Shown here one piece after another: positions 9,765 to 23,701 of a stretch of DNA of 64,000 nt. Source of the stretch: Casuarius casuarius (lineage: Eukaryota > Chordata > Aves > Casuariiformes > Casuariidae); assembly GCA_003342895.1 (NCBI GenBank), contig PTFA01000418.1, positions 434,812 to 498,811 on the forward strand. The letters are read 5' to 3'. The notes under the pieces were generated by a model, which saw nothing but the letters and a program-made list of their open reading frames with translations, had not been told where the DNA came from and made no database searches. The position numbers and the translations under genes were made by a program. Positions within the stretch are counted from its first letter, which is position 1; each line of letters starts with the position of its first letter.

Positions 9765-12700
9765 AACTGTTAGATCCTTTTTTCATCATATGTCTGAAAT
9801 AAGATAATTCGAGCAACTTAAGCCCAGCCACCAGCAAATAACTAAAACTAACAGTACGTTATTGCTGTCTGGGAGACAGAGGAAGTTTATGCATATTAGG
9901 ATGTATAGCAGAAAGAAGGTGGGGATGAGTATCCCAGATCAACTGATGACTGCTGTGTCTGGCCTTAGTGCAGTATCAGAAAATAGGTATGTATATTTAT
10001 CCTATTCAACAGTATTCTGTATGTTTGTAACACATACATTATAGAATGTAAGATCATGTTTTGTACTGAAACATATGGGTGAGTTACCAAGGACAGCAAG
10101 GGAGTTTAGTCCTCACTGAAACTAGATGTCTACCGGTTGGTCATATACAGATGTAATCCTTTGTCCAGCAAGGACATATTTGTGTATTTGAAGAGGCGAA
10201 GCAATATTTACATCTTTGTCTGTTATAAATACCAGTAAGTTTGAAGCTTACTTAAGATGCTATGAATAAATATTTTTGTTGCACTTTACCACATCCTGGC
10301 TCAAGACAGGGGAGGCAACTAAATGGATTACAGCAAAGCTAGGGACATGGCCAATCTACCAACTGGAACATCTCATCACGCACTGCAGATCCCCAACACA
10401 TTAGCTGCTGTATCAAAAAGGGAGATACAGCGGGCCCTTATTTCAGCTATGCGGTCCAGAGTGTGTACGAGAAGAGGCTGAAGTTCCAACAGCTGCTGGC
10501 ATGTGCTCTGGGGTGCATGCTTGAACTCTGAAGCTTACAGGAGGTGTGCCACAGTAGGAAAAAATTTGACAAATGAATGCTCACAACAATCTGAGAAAAT
10601 AAAAAATGTTTCATCTATGAAGCATTTTTATTTTCTATGGCAACTGGTCATTGATGGAACTTCTCCCGGATCTACCAGGAAGTTATGGAAAAGACTACAC
10701 CATGGATAGTGATCTTGAAAAGGACAAGTAGTCACATTAGAATAAAGTCAAGCACTCTTTTCTATCAGTTCCAGTGGCACATGTGAAAAAATCTTTTTTT
10801 TTCTGGTCAAAATGTGTAAGTTAAGGAATATTTTCATTTGGAATTTTCCATGTTCTACCATCTCTTTTTTGAGGTGGGAATATCAAGCTTTATTACGTTA
10901 AACTGCAAGAAAAATTGTAACAGGGAATCACTGCAGCTGTGGATATCCTAATTCATAGTATCTTTTTTTTACTTTTTCTGTTCTTTGATTTGTGACTGAA
11001 CATCCATTCTCCTGGCTTGACCTGTGCTAGATGCCTGTGACTTGGGCTTGGAAAAAATTGGAGTTGCTTCCTAACAGTGACCTGGATAAAGCAGAGAGGA
11101 AGAAAAACAGTCCAGAGACAGGGCAGATTATTAAATATAACAAAATGTTTACAGGTAATTTTAAAAAGTAATTCCAGTTTAATTAGTTTTATTGCCCTAT
11201 TAAAATAATGAATGCTTTTCTTAAGTGCATATCACACTGGCATGACTCCTCTTTTTTTTGTTAACCCATCTTTTTTAACATTCCATGGATAGCACCAGTT
11301 TCTGTCACTCATTCCACCAGAAGCAGATTTTAGTAGGCTTATTTGTAACAGCCAGTGAGTTATTCTGCATGAAGATTAAATTATTCTAAAGAGACCACTC
11401 ATAAAGCAAGGAACAACCAAAGTAAGTGAATGTGTCAGAATCTGACCTCTAATAATCACAGTGTTACTTTAAAACATCATTTTAAAATTTGCCTCTGCTT
11501 GTGCTCCATCTCCTTTCAGACTTACGCATCCCATACCATCTTAAAACAGTAGTCTATCTTCTACACACTTTAATAGACAAGGCTCAGGCCACTGTAAGTA
11601 GTTCTTCAAGAATATCATACCAAATGTAGACAAATATTGAAAAATGTAGACAAAAAAATCAGGATGAAAAACCAATAATACAGCTCTCATATGAGCATAG
11701 GACTAAATTTTCTGGTACATCAGCCATTTCCACAGCAAAGAAAATTTTACAATTGTGTTAGCAAAAACAGTCATCTGCTCTGCAGATAAAACACTAATGA
11801 AACATTTAAGTATAGTCCAAACTTAAATGAATTTCCTCAACTCATGTGTGAATTCTTTGACTGATTCAGTAATTCCTCTAATCTCCATGCACTGCCTTTA
11901 ATCATATGGTTCTCATTCATTCCAGCCAAGATATTTACACTGCTACTGCATTTACTTGTATAGGCAATCGGCACAGGCAAACTTGTCTTGCTTGTTGAGT
12001 TTTCAATAAGACTGAAGGACAATCTATTTTTTACGTGTGATCTGTCTCATAGCTACTAAGATATTTTTCTGCAGCACCTTTGGGTCTTGCATTTCGAAGT
12101 CAAGTATTTCTTCAGCTATAAAAGAGACAGTACTCTAAAATTTCAAGCATACTGGAGTGGGTGGGACATTCTCCACTACACCCAAGTCACATGGCTAATA
12201 CAGTAGCATGAATGAGGTTGCTTTTCTACGGGAATCTGAAGTGGGCTCTGACTGTCTCATGTAATTTCCAGTTTCTTTTATTCTAGGTGAAAATGAATTG
12301 TGCTGGCGCACCATAATCCAAGCATGTTTTGATTTCCCCAACCAAAGAATTCATAGCTAGAATACACATTGAAAGTATACAGCTACAAAGAGACTTCAGG
12401 TTTTATTTTTAATATATGTATTTGTGTGGCATGTATGTGTGGCAAATTAATCAAAGTCCAATTTTCAGAAACAAATACAAAAATAGTTAAAGTTTTAAGA
12501 ATACAGGCTCTTTAGATGTATGTACTTGAAATCACATGGGGAATTTGATTACCATATTTATCTTCCTGATTCTCTGTTTCAAATAATTACTACATTTATA
12601 ACATTTAATTGTCTTTAGCACCCTCATTCTACAAATGTAGTCCATAACTCACTGTCACAATTGCATATTTTAAAGGGAATGAATAAAATTTTCACATTTT

Positions 12701-15124
12701 AATTGCACATTGTTTTATTTGAACAATACATTACTGCTAAACTACCACAAGTATTCCAAATTTTAGCTATACCATTACTTGATAATTTCAAGGTTGGTGC
12801 TGCTGAAGACCAGTACTTCTGAGTAAGACTTCAACACTGACTCTTTGTCACTTTGCCTTATGTAGGGGATTACCTGCTTTAACATTTAGCATTTTACTCA
12901 ATTTGTCAAAGCAGACAATTAACATGAATGTTCTATGCAACTGTGGTTACAAATGTGGATAAAGTCAGTCAGTCATGTGGAATGACAGAATCTTAACCAT
13001 ATTCAGAAGTGTTATGGCACAGAAAAAACAAACATCCAACATTAATTAAAGGGTAAGTTTTAAGATGTCAACCAGTTTAATTAGAGCTTATGCTTGGTAC
13101 TGTATAATTAGCTGATCACTTCTCCAGTTTGATCTTTCCTCTTTCTGAGTCAGCAAAAACATGATATTACCTTGGACTTACTTCTATAGTGTTACTGAAC
13201 AGTACATTCTTTCTTTTTGCTTTGAGTAATCAACAATGGAAAGAAGTATTTTTTTTTAACAATACTTTTTCCCATTTCACTTCTAGAGGAAACTTTGGAA
13301 AAAAATAAATTCAATACAATTAACAGAGGGTGGCATGTCCCACCTCGTAAGATCCAAGAGCCTAACAGTTAAGGAGAAATCCACTTGCAAACTGTGGAAG
13401 TCCAGCTAAAAGTCCCAGTTTAAAGTCCCAGATACAACTGTCAGTTTAGAAGGCTGAACACAGCTTTCTGAATCCCCTCGAGTTCTTATATATTCATTTT
13501 ATATTATGCTTGTTTGACAAAATGCCAAGACCCTTTCAAAAAGAATTTATATGAATTAATTTCCAGATAGTTCTAATGCTGAAAAAAATAACACTTCTCA
13601 GCAAAAACTATCAAGAAAATTTCAGACCTAAACTAACCAGAGAACTTATTTCATATTTTTCTTCTCTATAAAAAAAAGCTATGAATGAATCAGTGCTATA
13701 CCTTAAGAGAGTTCGATCACTCTAAAGTTAACAGTCTATGTTTTACATAGAAGCATGTGAGAGTATTGGGAATAAAACGCAACAAAAATGTTTGTAATTA
13801 ACCATTAGAAAGTGATATATTTTGACTTCCCATTTATTGATTTGAACTAAGACTGTTCTCAGCCTCTTGCCCCTCAAGAAAACAAAAGGCCTTTCAGGTT
13901 CAAGTGTTTCTTAGAACATTCACAAATGCACAAATCACATACTAACATTAGAAACCTATTTACCTCCTCTATCTTCATTCCTGGGTACAAAGTCTCATTA
14001 ATTAAGATCGTATTTAGAGAATTTTACCAATTATCTCTATTTTGAAAGTAAAGTTTTGGGCTTTATTAATTTCTTCCAGGTATCTGTTCTTTGGGTCAAC
14101 AGTCTAAAACTAGATATGTAAGCATCTAATGCTTGGCTGTTTTTTTATCATTTTATTCAAAAGCTTTAGATGTTCTGTATGATATTGATATATGTTATGA
14201 TATGATATAAAATCATAAAAATCCACATTTGTGCAGTTTCCAATGTCTACTCTAATTTACCCTGGTGCAGCATTTTCTTTTCTCTCTCAGCCCTTCGAAA
14301 TGTATGAAGACAACAAAGCTGCTGTTGACTGTCTCCATAGAGACACCTTGACAGTATCATGAGAAAACATTTTTACTTCAGCACCTAATGGATTTGCCTC
14401 CTGAGCAAAACCACTCAATACGGAAAGTGCCAGGAATAGGAAAGCCATTCATTATAGTGTGCAGCTCATTGTGATCTGCATTGGCTTGGTCTGTGATAAG
14501 TGCTTTAGCACAGTGTTTAGAAATGTGGGAAAATAGATTTTTTTCAGAATTGTTTACCTTGCTGAATTCAGGTCTTATTTAAGTTCACATTCTGGTTTAA
14601 ATGCCACAAAAGAGCAGCCTATTTCTCTCAATACAGAAAATGAGTATTTTGCTTGGCCTTAGAATTAAATTCAGTTAAAAAAAAGTGGCTATTTATTTGA
14701 GGAGACATTCTGTATAGTTTAAATGGTAACTATCGAAAGGCTTCCTGATTCAGAAAGTAAAACTGGTAGTTTCTACTGGCAGTATAAGCCAACTCAAGCA
14801 GAACTGCATTTTGAACGAAATTCCTATCTAATCTTTTGGTACGAAATATGTTTGCATGTGACAGTAATCTTAACATGTAAGCATCTGAAATCTAACGGTT
14901 GTGCTGGGCACAGCTACTTTGAGATGAAACCTAGTAGAGTCATACCTAGAACAAATTATCTGCTTTTATCTTGAGTCATATTTAATACTTTTAAATATAA
15001 AATTCTGTAATGACTGTGATAAATTTAAAACTAAAGTCAAATCTGTATATTCAACTTCCTCCCATCTTAAGTTTCTTATGCTTGTTTTCAAGTTAACTAA
15101 CACCATAAACTGTTTTATTTAAAA
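9765..15124. other. AT-rich DNA, no supported gene
   Basis: No CR1 or LTR boundary was found. Two exon-like terminal segments on the + strand are worth noting. At about 12287 a strong acceptor (TTTCTTTTATTCTAG) precedes a short frame NELCWRTIIQACFDFPNQR and a stop. At about 14291 the acceptor TTTCTTTTCTCTCTCAG precedes PFEMYEDNKAAVDCLHRD and a stop. Neither has a partner exon I can find, so I do not call them genes. Confidence 0.5.
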
Positions 15125-15340
15125 ATGGGAAGAAACTTTTTTACTGTAAGGATAGTCAAACAGTGAAACAGGCTGCTGAAGGGTGTGTCCAGTCTCCACC
15201 CTTGGAGATATTCAAAACCTGGCTGGGCAGTGCCCTGAGCAATCTGCTGTAGTTGTCAATGCTTTGAGGAAGGAGGTTGGACTAGACAATCTCTGTATGT
15301 CCCCTTCAAACTCAACTATTACATGCTTCTGCGATTTCTC
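15125..15340 (+). mobile_element. CR1 LINE, 3' end fragment
   Basis: A 5'-truncated copy of the CR1 3' untranslated end in sense orientation. Recognisable blocks are the paired-tryptic-like region CTCCACCCTTGGAGATATTC, then GGAGGTTGGACTAGACAATC, then the terminal TCAACTATTACATGCTTCTG, which is a diverged form of the CR1 tail. No reverse transcriptase sequence is present. Divergence from other copies in the window suggests an old insertion. Confidence 0.85.
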
Positions 15341-18300
15341 CCAAATAAACAAGCCTTTCCTAATTTTTCCATTAGTGTAGGAGCTCACTGTTGTCAAATG
15401 GGGAAGGAAGAAGGAAATTTGTTCATTAAAGTGTCTATCAATAGGCAGCACAGGAGAGGACTTGATGAGAAGTTGAGTGCATTTCACTTTTGGAGTTACA
15501 CTAAGATAGTCAGATTTGAAGTACTGGAGGAGCAAAAAGAAGAGAAACTGAAACTGGTTCATTTAACGTAGCATAATTGTCTAATAGAAACTTCGTGCTA
15601 CTGGAAGAATCATGTAGACTGAAGAACATGACTCATGTCCCATGGGGAATCTTGTATCAAGCAGGTCGTGAGACAGAGGGGTCTCAGGAATGAGAAGAGG
15701 GAGCATTTGATCTGAATGTGGGAAGAGGATTCCTACAGACCTAAATGGACAGACTGAGCAGATAGCAGAACCAGAAATCCTTAATTGAAGCTGGTGCACT
15801 CTGACTTGGCAGCACCCTGTTACTTTCACCTGGTGTGAACATACTGGAGAAGAACAACTAGTGAAAGGGATTCAGCAAAGCTTCTTGCCACACGCAGGAA
15901 GATCCTTGTCCTCAACTCACCCTTGAGCAAAAGTAGGCCAACAAGTAATTCCTTCTGGTAATGACGACGAACTGGTCCTCTTTGTCTGGTCCCACCTTAA
16001 AGAGAAGTTTCCCGATACTTGTTCCGATAGCTTGACTGACATGAGTAAGTAAATAGAAACTTAAGATCCAGATATATACACTAGCTGGACGGTCTGCAAG
16101 AAAGCTGCGAAAGAGCTGCAAGATCCAGAAAGATGAACAGAGAACTTAGGCTGGCTCATGGATGATGTTCCAGATCCACCACTTTTTTGGTCATTCCCCA
16201 AAAAGCCCTGGTTTCTTCTGCTTAGTATAACAGTAACATAACAGCAGAGTTACCAGTCATCATGAGTATCTACAACGTACAAACCAAAACAGAAATAAAG
16301 TTTCATGAAATACACTGCAAAAAACTTAAAAGACATTGATGCGGAGGGTATGGTCCTTCGAAGAAAACTGACAACTCTCCACATGTGAGGGATGTGACCA
16401 TCATATGAACCTTCCTCTGTAGGGAGAGATGAAGATGCATATCCCTGTCACCATGCATTCAGTACTTCCTCAGCTTTGAAAGTGCTGACAACTGGTAGAG
16501 TAATTGTTTACATAGGACAACTGCTGTCCAGAAAAACAAATGACTTAAGCATCTCAGAAGCAAATTTGGGCATAGGATATCACGCAGATGAATGTCACAA
16601 TAGGCCCCCAACAAGACAGGCAATTCTACAGTTTGGAAGATTTCCTCCAAAATATTGCAGATTTAAGTCACTTCTTCAGCAAATCTGTCCAGTGCTAGGT
16701 AATTCTTCACAGTGGACCAGACTGACGGCCACAAGACGACAAGTACCCTGAGAGGTAAGAGATGCAAACTAGTCACTTAGGCAAGATATGTAGCAGATTT
16801 GTCACCAAAGAGCCAAATGACTGCATTGTTGTTTATAGAAATTCCTAATGAAATCCCAGATGCTTTCCTGTTTAGGCTTGAAGAACCAGCCACTCTAAAA
16901 TCCTTTCCCTTTGTTCTGTATTAATACAGCTACTACAGCCCCTCTTAAGCACTGGATCTCATGCCAAGGATTGATTCCCTAAGATAGGACTGAATTAGGA
17001 GACTAGGAAGCAGCAAAAACCCAAGTGGATCAATTGCTAAGAGCACTATTATCCAGGACCCAAGTATCTGAAATACAATGAAATGCTAAGGCATGTCATA
17101 TCAAATGACAGGTCAAGTCATATCACACCACAAACACAACAGCAGCCAATCCGAACTGGTTGAGTGCAGAAACAACAGCAGGCTTTGGAATGCTATTTTG
17201 CAGCACCTGTTTGAAGGTAAGAGATGATAGGAAACCTGTGACAGCCAAAACACTGCCATCAACCAGAAAAGTCAAATGACTGTCCAAAGGGAAAGTGTGG
17301 AGGTGAATTCTGTAGTGCAGAGGGAATCAGATGATAAAAAGGATAGAATAATTGATTCCTCTTAGGAGCTGCAAAGAACAGCCGAAAATCTTGTGAAGAG
17401 TGGAGGACTTCAGTGTTCAAACACAAAAGAATTCCTTTCAGAAGAAAGTTCCTTCAAGGATGTTTGTATCCCATCTATACCCAGAACAAGTCATGTGAAA
17501 GAACATATCAGGAAGCTTAACAGTATGTCATAACCACTGCACAGCCAACACTACTGCAACTGTTCATGGCTTTTTTGATCACTCTGATTTCATCTTTCAA
17601 TAAAAGAAAAAGATGTTTTAGAGCTTTTGTTAGTCTCTGGTAATTCCCTTTTAGCCATCTGGTAGCAGGTCAAGTTGAAACAGTCAAAGTCTCCAGCTTT
17701 TACTCTACTCTATAAATGACTTCCAAGAACAGTTCTTACAGAGCAGCTATATCTTGGCTGAATTACTGAAAAGCACTAACATAGTGCTGAAGGAATTGCC
17801 AGTGCTCTTCTACCAGCAATGTTTCTATACACAGACTGTTGTTCTCCCCAGTTCGCCCCATCCCAATAAATCAGATCATATAATCATGAAATAACACATT
17901 TGTGCTAAGCCATTTGAGAAAGTAGCAGCAAATGTGTCAGTACCAGCATGCATTTTAGTTACCATAATCCCAAATACATACTGTTAAGGCAAATGATTCT
18001 GTATGATTCCAAGACTTGGAAAGGGATTTTAAGGTATGTGGCCTTTAAGTTATTAGATTATCTTTCAGGACAAAAACCTAGGCCTATAGATTGGTTTTCA
18101 TTAAAAAAAAAAGTTTTATGGAATCTTATCGACCACCCTTACATTGATTCTACATTGGAACTTCTATTCTGCTCATGAAATAAAATAAAGAAATTCCTGG
18201 TTACGTAAGCTTTGTTACACCACCAAGATAGAGCTATGGTAATTTCGGCAAACTTCTTTCAATGATGCCCATGTCTTCTGCAGCTCCAGACTCAGTATCA

Positions 18301-19200
18301 AATAGGCCATTGCTATTTTGTTTTCAAGTAGGCACAGGATCATTTGTGGTGCTCAAATGCCCATCTGCACCACGGGAGAACTGACATGTCCCTGCACCAG
18401 TGGGTGGCTAGACAGCAACACAATACATGGCTACTTTAACCATATCCTCGCAGTGCGCAGACTGGAAGTAGCGTGTACATTTAGTTGTTTGACTGCAATG
18501 CGCCAGCGTCTTATACAACAGATGAGATGTAGCTGTTTTTAGCATCCTCCAAATCATGGGCTCCTGTTACCCTGCACAAATTCAGGGAGGACACTTTTCA
18601 CCCAGACTAGAAAAGTGAGGATCAGCTTCTTTGGCAGCTTTATGTTCAACCTCCAATACCCCCTTCAAGAAGCCAGGGCACTCACGATGGTGCCCCTATC
18701 TTGCAGTGATAAAGGCCATGGACACTCCGAGCATCCAGGAGTGGACTAAGTGAAATAGAAAGAATGCTATTAACTGACAAGGTCTTTTTGCATTGTTGTA
18801 AACATAATGGGAAGTATAAAGAAAGGAACATATTCCCAGTATCCTTATGTCAGCTGCTTATATCCCCCACTTTCTCTAGGAAAAGGAATTGGAGTGTATC
18901 TTCTGATGGAATATAGTTTATGCACCTGAAAAACACTTTCCAAACCCATGCATGGTAAGTGAGGATGAGTGGTAACATATGCTACATACCAATGCACTAA
19001 TGTATCTGCAGTCCATGTATGATAGAAATTCCTGTATGTATCTTGATGCCAACAGAACGAATAGTTTTGACTTGTCAGCCCGACAGCCAATGTGTCAGTA
19101 ACAACTGAAATAGTATCTTGATGCTGTACAGAATGACTTTCTATATTGAATTTGACAATAGTAACCCATGACAATACGCTCAGAAGTGCTTTATTCTAGT
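15341..19200. other. Unassigned stretch rich in protein-like short frames
   Basis: Several frames have a protein-like residue mix but no recognised domain. On the - strand, 15912-16121 reads THVSQAIGTSIGKLLFK and ends near a good donor (CTCAAGG|GTGAGT, - strand). On the + strand, 16476-16751 ends just before AG|GTAAGAG. On the - strand, 18845-19174 is open for 109 codons. They overlap on opposite strands and do not form a consistent gene. An old, decayed mobile element or non-coding transcript exons would both fit; I cannot decide. Confidence 0.3.
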
Positions 19201-19626
19201 TTTGTCAGGTGCCTGAGGGCATTCCCAGCCCTGCCTGTCCCTGTCCACCCCTTGGGCCTCCCCCACCCTGCCCAGTCCCAGGCCCCCATTTCAGCCCAGC
19301 CTGGGGCCATCAGTCCATGCCCCACAATGCTGCAATGCCACAGCAGTGCCAGCTCCAGCCCTGCCTCTGCTCAGCCATGGGCCCCACTGGTCCCAGCCCA
19401 TGGGCCCCACTGGTCCCAGCCCATGGGCAACTGCCCATCCTGGCTTTGGCTCACCCCCATCCCTGTGGCAGTGCCCCAGGGCTGGGGCTGCCCTGGCTGC
19501 CCCCATCTGCCCAGCTCCCTCCGAGGTGGTGGGATGGGCCCTGGTGGCAAGGCCTGGCCCTGCCACCACTGGGAACCCCTGCCCATACTGGCCCCCAGCC
19601 CTGGGGCACCGTGGTGCCCTGACAAA
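19201..19626. repeat. Sharply bounded GC-rich block with inverted ends
   Basis: This C-rich block on the + strand stands in AT-rich flanks with abrupt edges. It begins TTTGTCAGG and ends CCTGACAAA, a 9-bp perfect inverted repeat. Inside is a perfect 23-bp tandem duplication (19377-19399 and 19400-19422). It contains many CCAGCC/CAGCCC motifs. It is open in five frames on both strands (up to 162 codons) because such sequence has few stop codons; I do not regard these as genes. It could be a non-autonomous insertion or a GC-rich minisatellite-like block. No target duplication is evident. Confidence 0.5.
19377..19422. repeat. 23-bp perfect tandem duplication
   Basis: Two adjacent identical copies begin ATGGGCCCCACTGG, and the next bases (ATGGGC) start a third partial copy. 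The repeat lies within the GC-rich block and would make that part prone to slippage. Confidence 0.9.
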
Positions 19627-22600
19627 CTGAACTTTCACATTATAGGACAATTTTAAGTGAGTCTCATTAATTTTAATTGGATAAAGCCTGAAAATTTAAT
19701 GTAATATGGGAATAGAAAAAATATTTAAGTTTGAATCAGTTTGGAGAAACTGCAGTTTGCTTTGGAAGGAGAGAAATAAACAAAGTATAATCCAGTTTCT
19801 TGTGGTATAGGAACTACATAACCCTTTAGCTGGCAAAGCAGATGGGGAAGACCATTGTTGTTGGATGAATTCAGCCATCCTTGAGCAAGTCATAATAGAC
19901 TAACAATCCCACTGCTTAATGTGTTTCAAACCAAATGCTTAAATTCTGAATTTTTCAAGGGACTATATAACATGAGTGGACACTAACAAAAATAACCTGA
20001 GAGGACATACCAATACACTTAACAAGGAAAAAAGCACCAAAACAGACTGGGCAGCAAATGATAGATACTAATTACTTAAATAACAAACAGCAAATTTCAC
20101 TGTATTAATCTTATACTTTAGTCATATGGCAAGTTAAAGGAAAACAGGCGTAAAAAAGGTACTAACGATTAGCTGAAAAAACTGTGACAGTACCATATAT
20201 ATTTTAAGTGGAGAAAAGAATACAGAAACTTTCAAGATCTACTCAAGTGGATGAGAGCAGATTATTTATTCTCACCTTTATTCTACTGCAATTTGAGGCA
20301 GACAAAGCAACAAGAACACTTTAATAAACCAGGACTGAACTTGCTGTAATAGCAAAGGGAAAATTATTTGACCCTGTACTTGTGTTTAATTTAAAAATAA
20401 CAACAAAAAACTCTAAAATACTTTTTAAAAAGGTACCAAAGCACCGCACTTTATCCATAACAGATGGATAAACTAGTGACAAAACTAGTAGCCAGTGCCA
20501 ATAGGAGGGATTTTCTGATCTGAGCATCTTTCTAGTTAACAGCCAGCTCCCTTAGCAAGATAAGATCTGTTTTGCCAGATGATCAGCATATTTAGGACAA
20601 GTCTTGCCAAACTTCATCCTATTTCTTTCCAGCAGTCATTCATCAGCCCAGAAGCATCAGGAAGAGACTCAGATTCTTTTACTTGCAATGACTACCCGAA
20701 AAGGTTATGCAGAATATGCAGACCTCACTCCTCCTTTTATCCACACAAGCAAGCAGACCAGTGGGCCAGTCTAGCCCTAAAAGATCTAAGCGACCTCAAA
20801 ACTTCAGATGGTAATGCTAATGGCTGTCTTACAAATGGTATTCAAGATTGCAATTCCCTCATCCCTAAGCTGTTTTACATTTTTTTTCCAAGTTTAATGG
20901 TGTTAAATTTTATTTTCCAGGTAGATCTGTTTTCTTAATTTAGGATTCCTTTACATATCAAAGAAAGCTTGTTTGCAACATTATTTGTTTCCTTTTAGCT
21001 CAATTGAGCAAAGATTACTGAAAGTGATACTACTGATTAGAGTTACAGATGCTGCTGCCAAGATACGTATAGTCTATACTCTCGCATCACCTTAAGGATA
21101 TTCATTCCTTAATCCACCAAAACCAGATTCCTAAATTCCCATTGTTTAACTCCAATAAACACACGAATTATGCTAAAGCAGTTCAGTATACCCGGTTACA
21201 CTTTATTAAATTCTTCCAGTTTCTATATATCACTTTGTCTCTTTCCTTAGTCCTAGCCCACACACAAAATGACAGAACACAGCTTGAAAACACAAGTGAT
21301 GGAGGTGGACAATAACACTACCATTTTAAATTGAAAACAAGCAAAATGTACTATTGTCATCTCCCATAGGTATCTGTAGTACCCTCTGCTAAATGAAAAG
21401 CCACAGGCAAGTTGCACTTCAAGTCTGTCAAAAGTGTCATCCTTATCAATTCATGTCAAAGTCCAAATAGGCATATTCATTCAAGAAATACAAAAGGAAA
21501 TGCAGTATTACATTACTTTAAAGAAAGTGATACTTCTTTTGTTTACGACAGAGCCACTTAGAAATGCAATTATTTTATTTTTTTATGAAGTAGATCACGT
21601 GCTTCTTTCTCATCTTTATTTTCTATGAAAGTGTCAAGTCAGTGACAGAGTATTTTATGACAATTCCTTATTTCATACTGCAAACTTCAAAACAAATCTG
21701 TCCATTCAGGGATTTACCTTCAGGGACTAAAGCTTTTTGCCCTAGTTTTCTACATTCTTTTCTATATATATCTTTAATATTAAAACATCATTTACTTACC
21801 CTGTGGTGAGGAAATCTGCAATTCTGAAGTGACAGCATCACAGAAAATTCCGTTAGAGTCTACATGTATTATATAACATAGAAGTATAAGACATAAATTT
21901 TGTAATACCTTGCAAATATTCAGGAGATAAAAATACTTCGGAATGATACTCATATTGAAAGCAAGAGTGCTTAGCTCTTATACCTTGCATCAAGACAATG
22001 ATGCTCAGTTGCACCTGAAAAATATAAACTCCAACTGCATAACATGTGTTGACCTATACTCCATACTACGTAGGGAATATATACATCAAAAACCTATGGC
22101 CAAAAGCAAAGCCAATAAAATGCAGATTAGAAACTGACTAAGCATCCAGGTTTTTAATATTTAAGTTTGATCTGCAATTGGTATCTCAAAGTTTTCAGAA
22201 ACGATGTTGGGCAAAGGAAGAAAGAATCACATGCTACCATAAGTTTCAGGTTCCTTCTAAGAGACTCAGATTACGTTTGACCAGCAGCACTCGCTTGCTA
22301 AATTCAGTGGCAAAGACTCAGCCAGGTTTACTGTCTGCAGGGCATAATCCTAATATATGCATTACAACTAAGTGTTAACAGAGGTATGCTAGCGACAAGG
22401 CACTAGGACAACACTATGAACCCTCTCCCCTTACCAGTTCAACACTTACATATTTTTTGATTCATTTTTCAAACAGTGATTTACTTATTAAACAGTGCTT
22501 GCATCCTGATTTGGACATTTATATTGCATACCTATCATTTGGGCATCAGGTCATTCTGTGCTCAATAAACGTCTCCCTTATTGCTTTTACCTCTATCTCT

Positions 22601-23661
22601 TACTTGGCAGGACCGTTCATCTTCTACCCTTTTCTCTGCTTCATTAGAAAACTTTTGTGCATCCAATATACCTACTGGTCAGTTTTTTATATAGGACCTA
22701 TTCTGAGTTACATTTTAGCAAAGCTGTGACATGAGTATAAACAGTAATCAATGTTCTTGTGAAGACGTACCATACTTAGATAATTTATAGGAAGTTTAGT
22801 TCACCATAATTCTGTTTGAATTAGCTAGCTTTTTAGAACTTGCAGAACTTCTGGTGGTTACAATTACCGACCTGACATATTATGTAGAAGAGAATATATA
22901 TTCCTTGACTAAATCCACGAGACTAAGTAAAACAGTGTCTTTAGTCAGAGGCAGTGACCATTTTTTACCTTTATACATTTGACTTTCGGTGGACAGATGG
23001 GTCCTGGCTATACATGTTTGCTTTAATGTGAACTAAATACGGAAAGTCCTATGAACTATCTAAAAAAGTCAGTCTAAGAAAAATAAGTTTCAATCACTTT
23101 CTCATTTAGGAGTCTGTAAAGGGCTGCCCAGGATAGCTGGATTAGATAAGAAAGTAACCAATGTTAATTCTTTCTGCTATCTTCTTTAAAAACAGCATGC
23201 AGGTTTTCATGCCTATAGCTGGCAACAGGTTTATTATGACCTAGCTATTCAGGAATTCGATCACTATTAAAAAAATACAACTTAATATTCTTTTTTTTTT
23301 CAGATGGAAATCAATAAAACCATCTTTCCACAATAACATGTTTTATGAAAAATGATCTGAAAAACTTGCAATTAGTGAAGCAGGCTGTTCAGTCATTTCC
23401 TGGCAAATTCATTACTTTGTTTAGGCTTTTAAATTTACTGGAAAAAAACAAGAGCTGAGGAAAAAGAAGAACTACTGTCTGGAAAACCAGTAATACAATA
23501 TAGAACTACCCGCCTAGTTTACCATTCATTATTTCCATTAGTAATGATTAAATAATATACAAGGTTAGTATGTCCAGAAAAGGTATCTAGGGAACTAGAA
23601 AAGCATCTAAGCACTTTATTTATATGGAAAACCATGCTTTTTTTAGAAGTGCTAATCAGAC

Positions 23662-23701
23662 TTTTTATAGACGACTCTCCATTTTTATAGGTGACTCTCC
23701 A
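23662..23701. repeat. 20-bp tandem duplication
   Basis: Two adjacent 20-bp units (TTTTTATAGACGACTCTCCA and a copy with two changes) show a local duplication, probably slippage-derived. Confidence 0.85.

Noticed and set aside
19168..19656. Long frames (up to 162 codons) on both strands in the GC-rich block
   Set aside because: Five overlapping frames are open at once because C/G-rich repeats contain few stop codons. They are low-complexity Pro/Ala/Gly sequence with no family motif.
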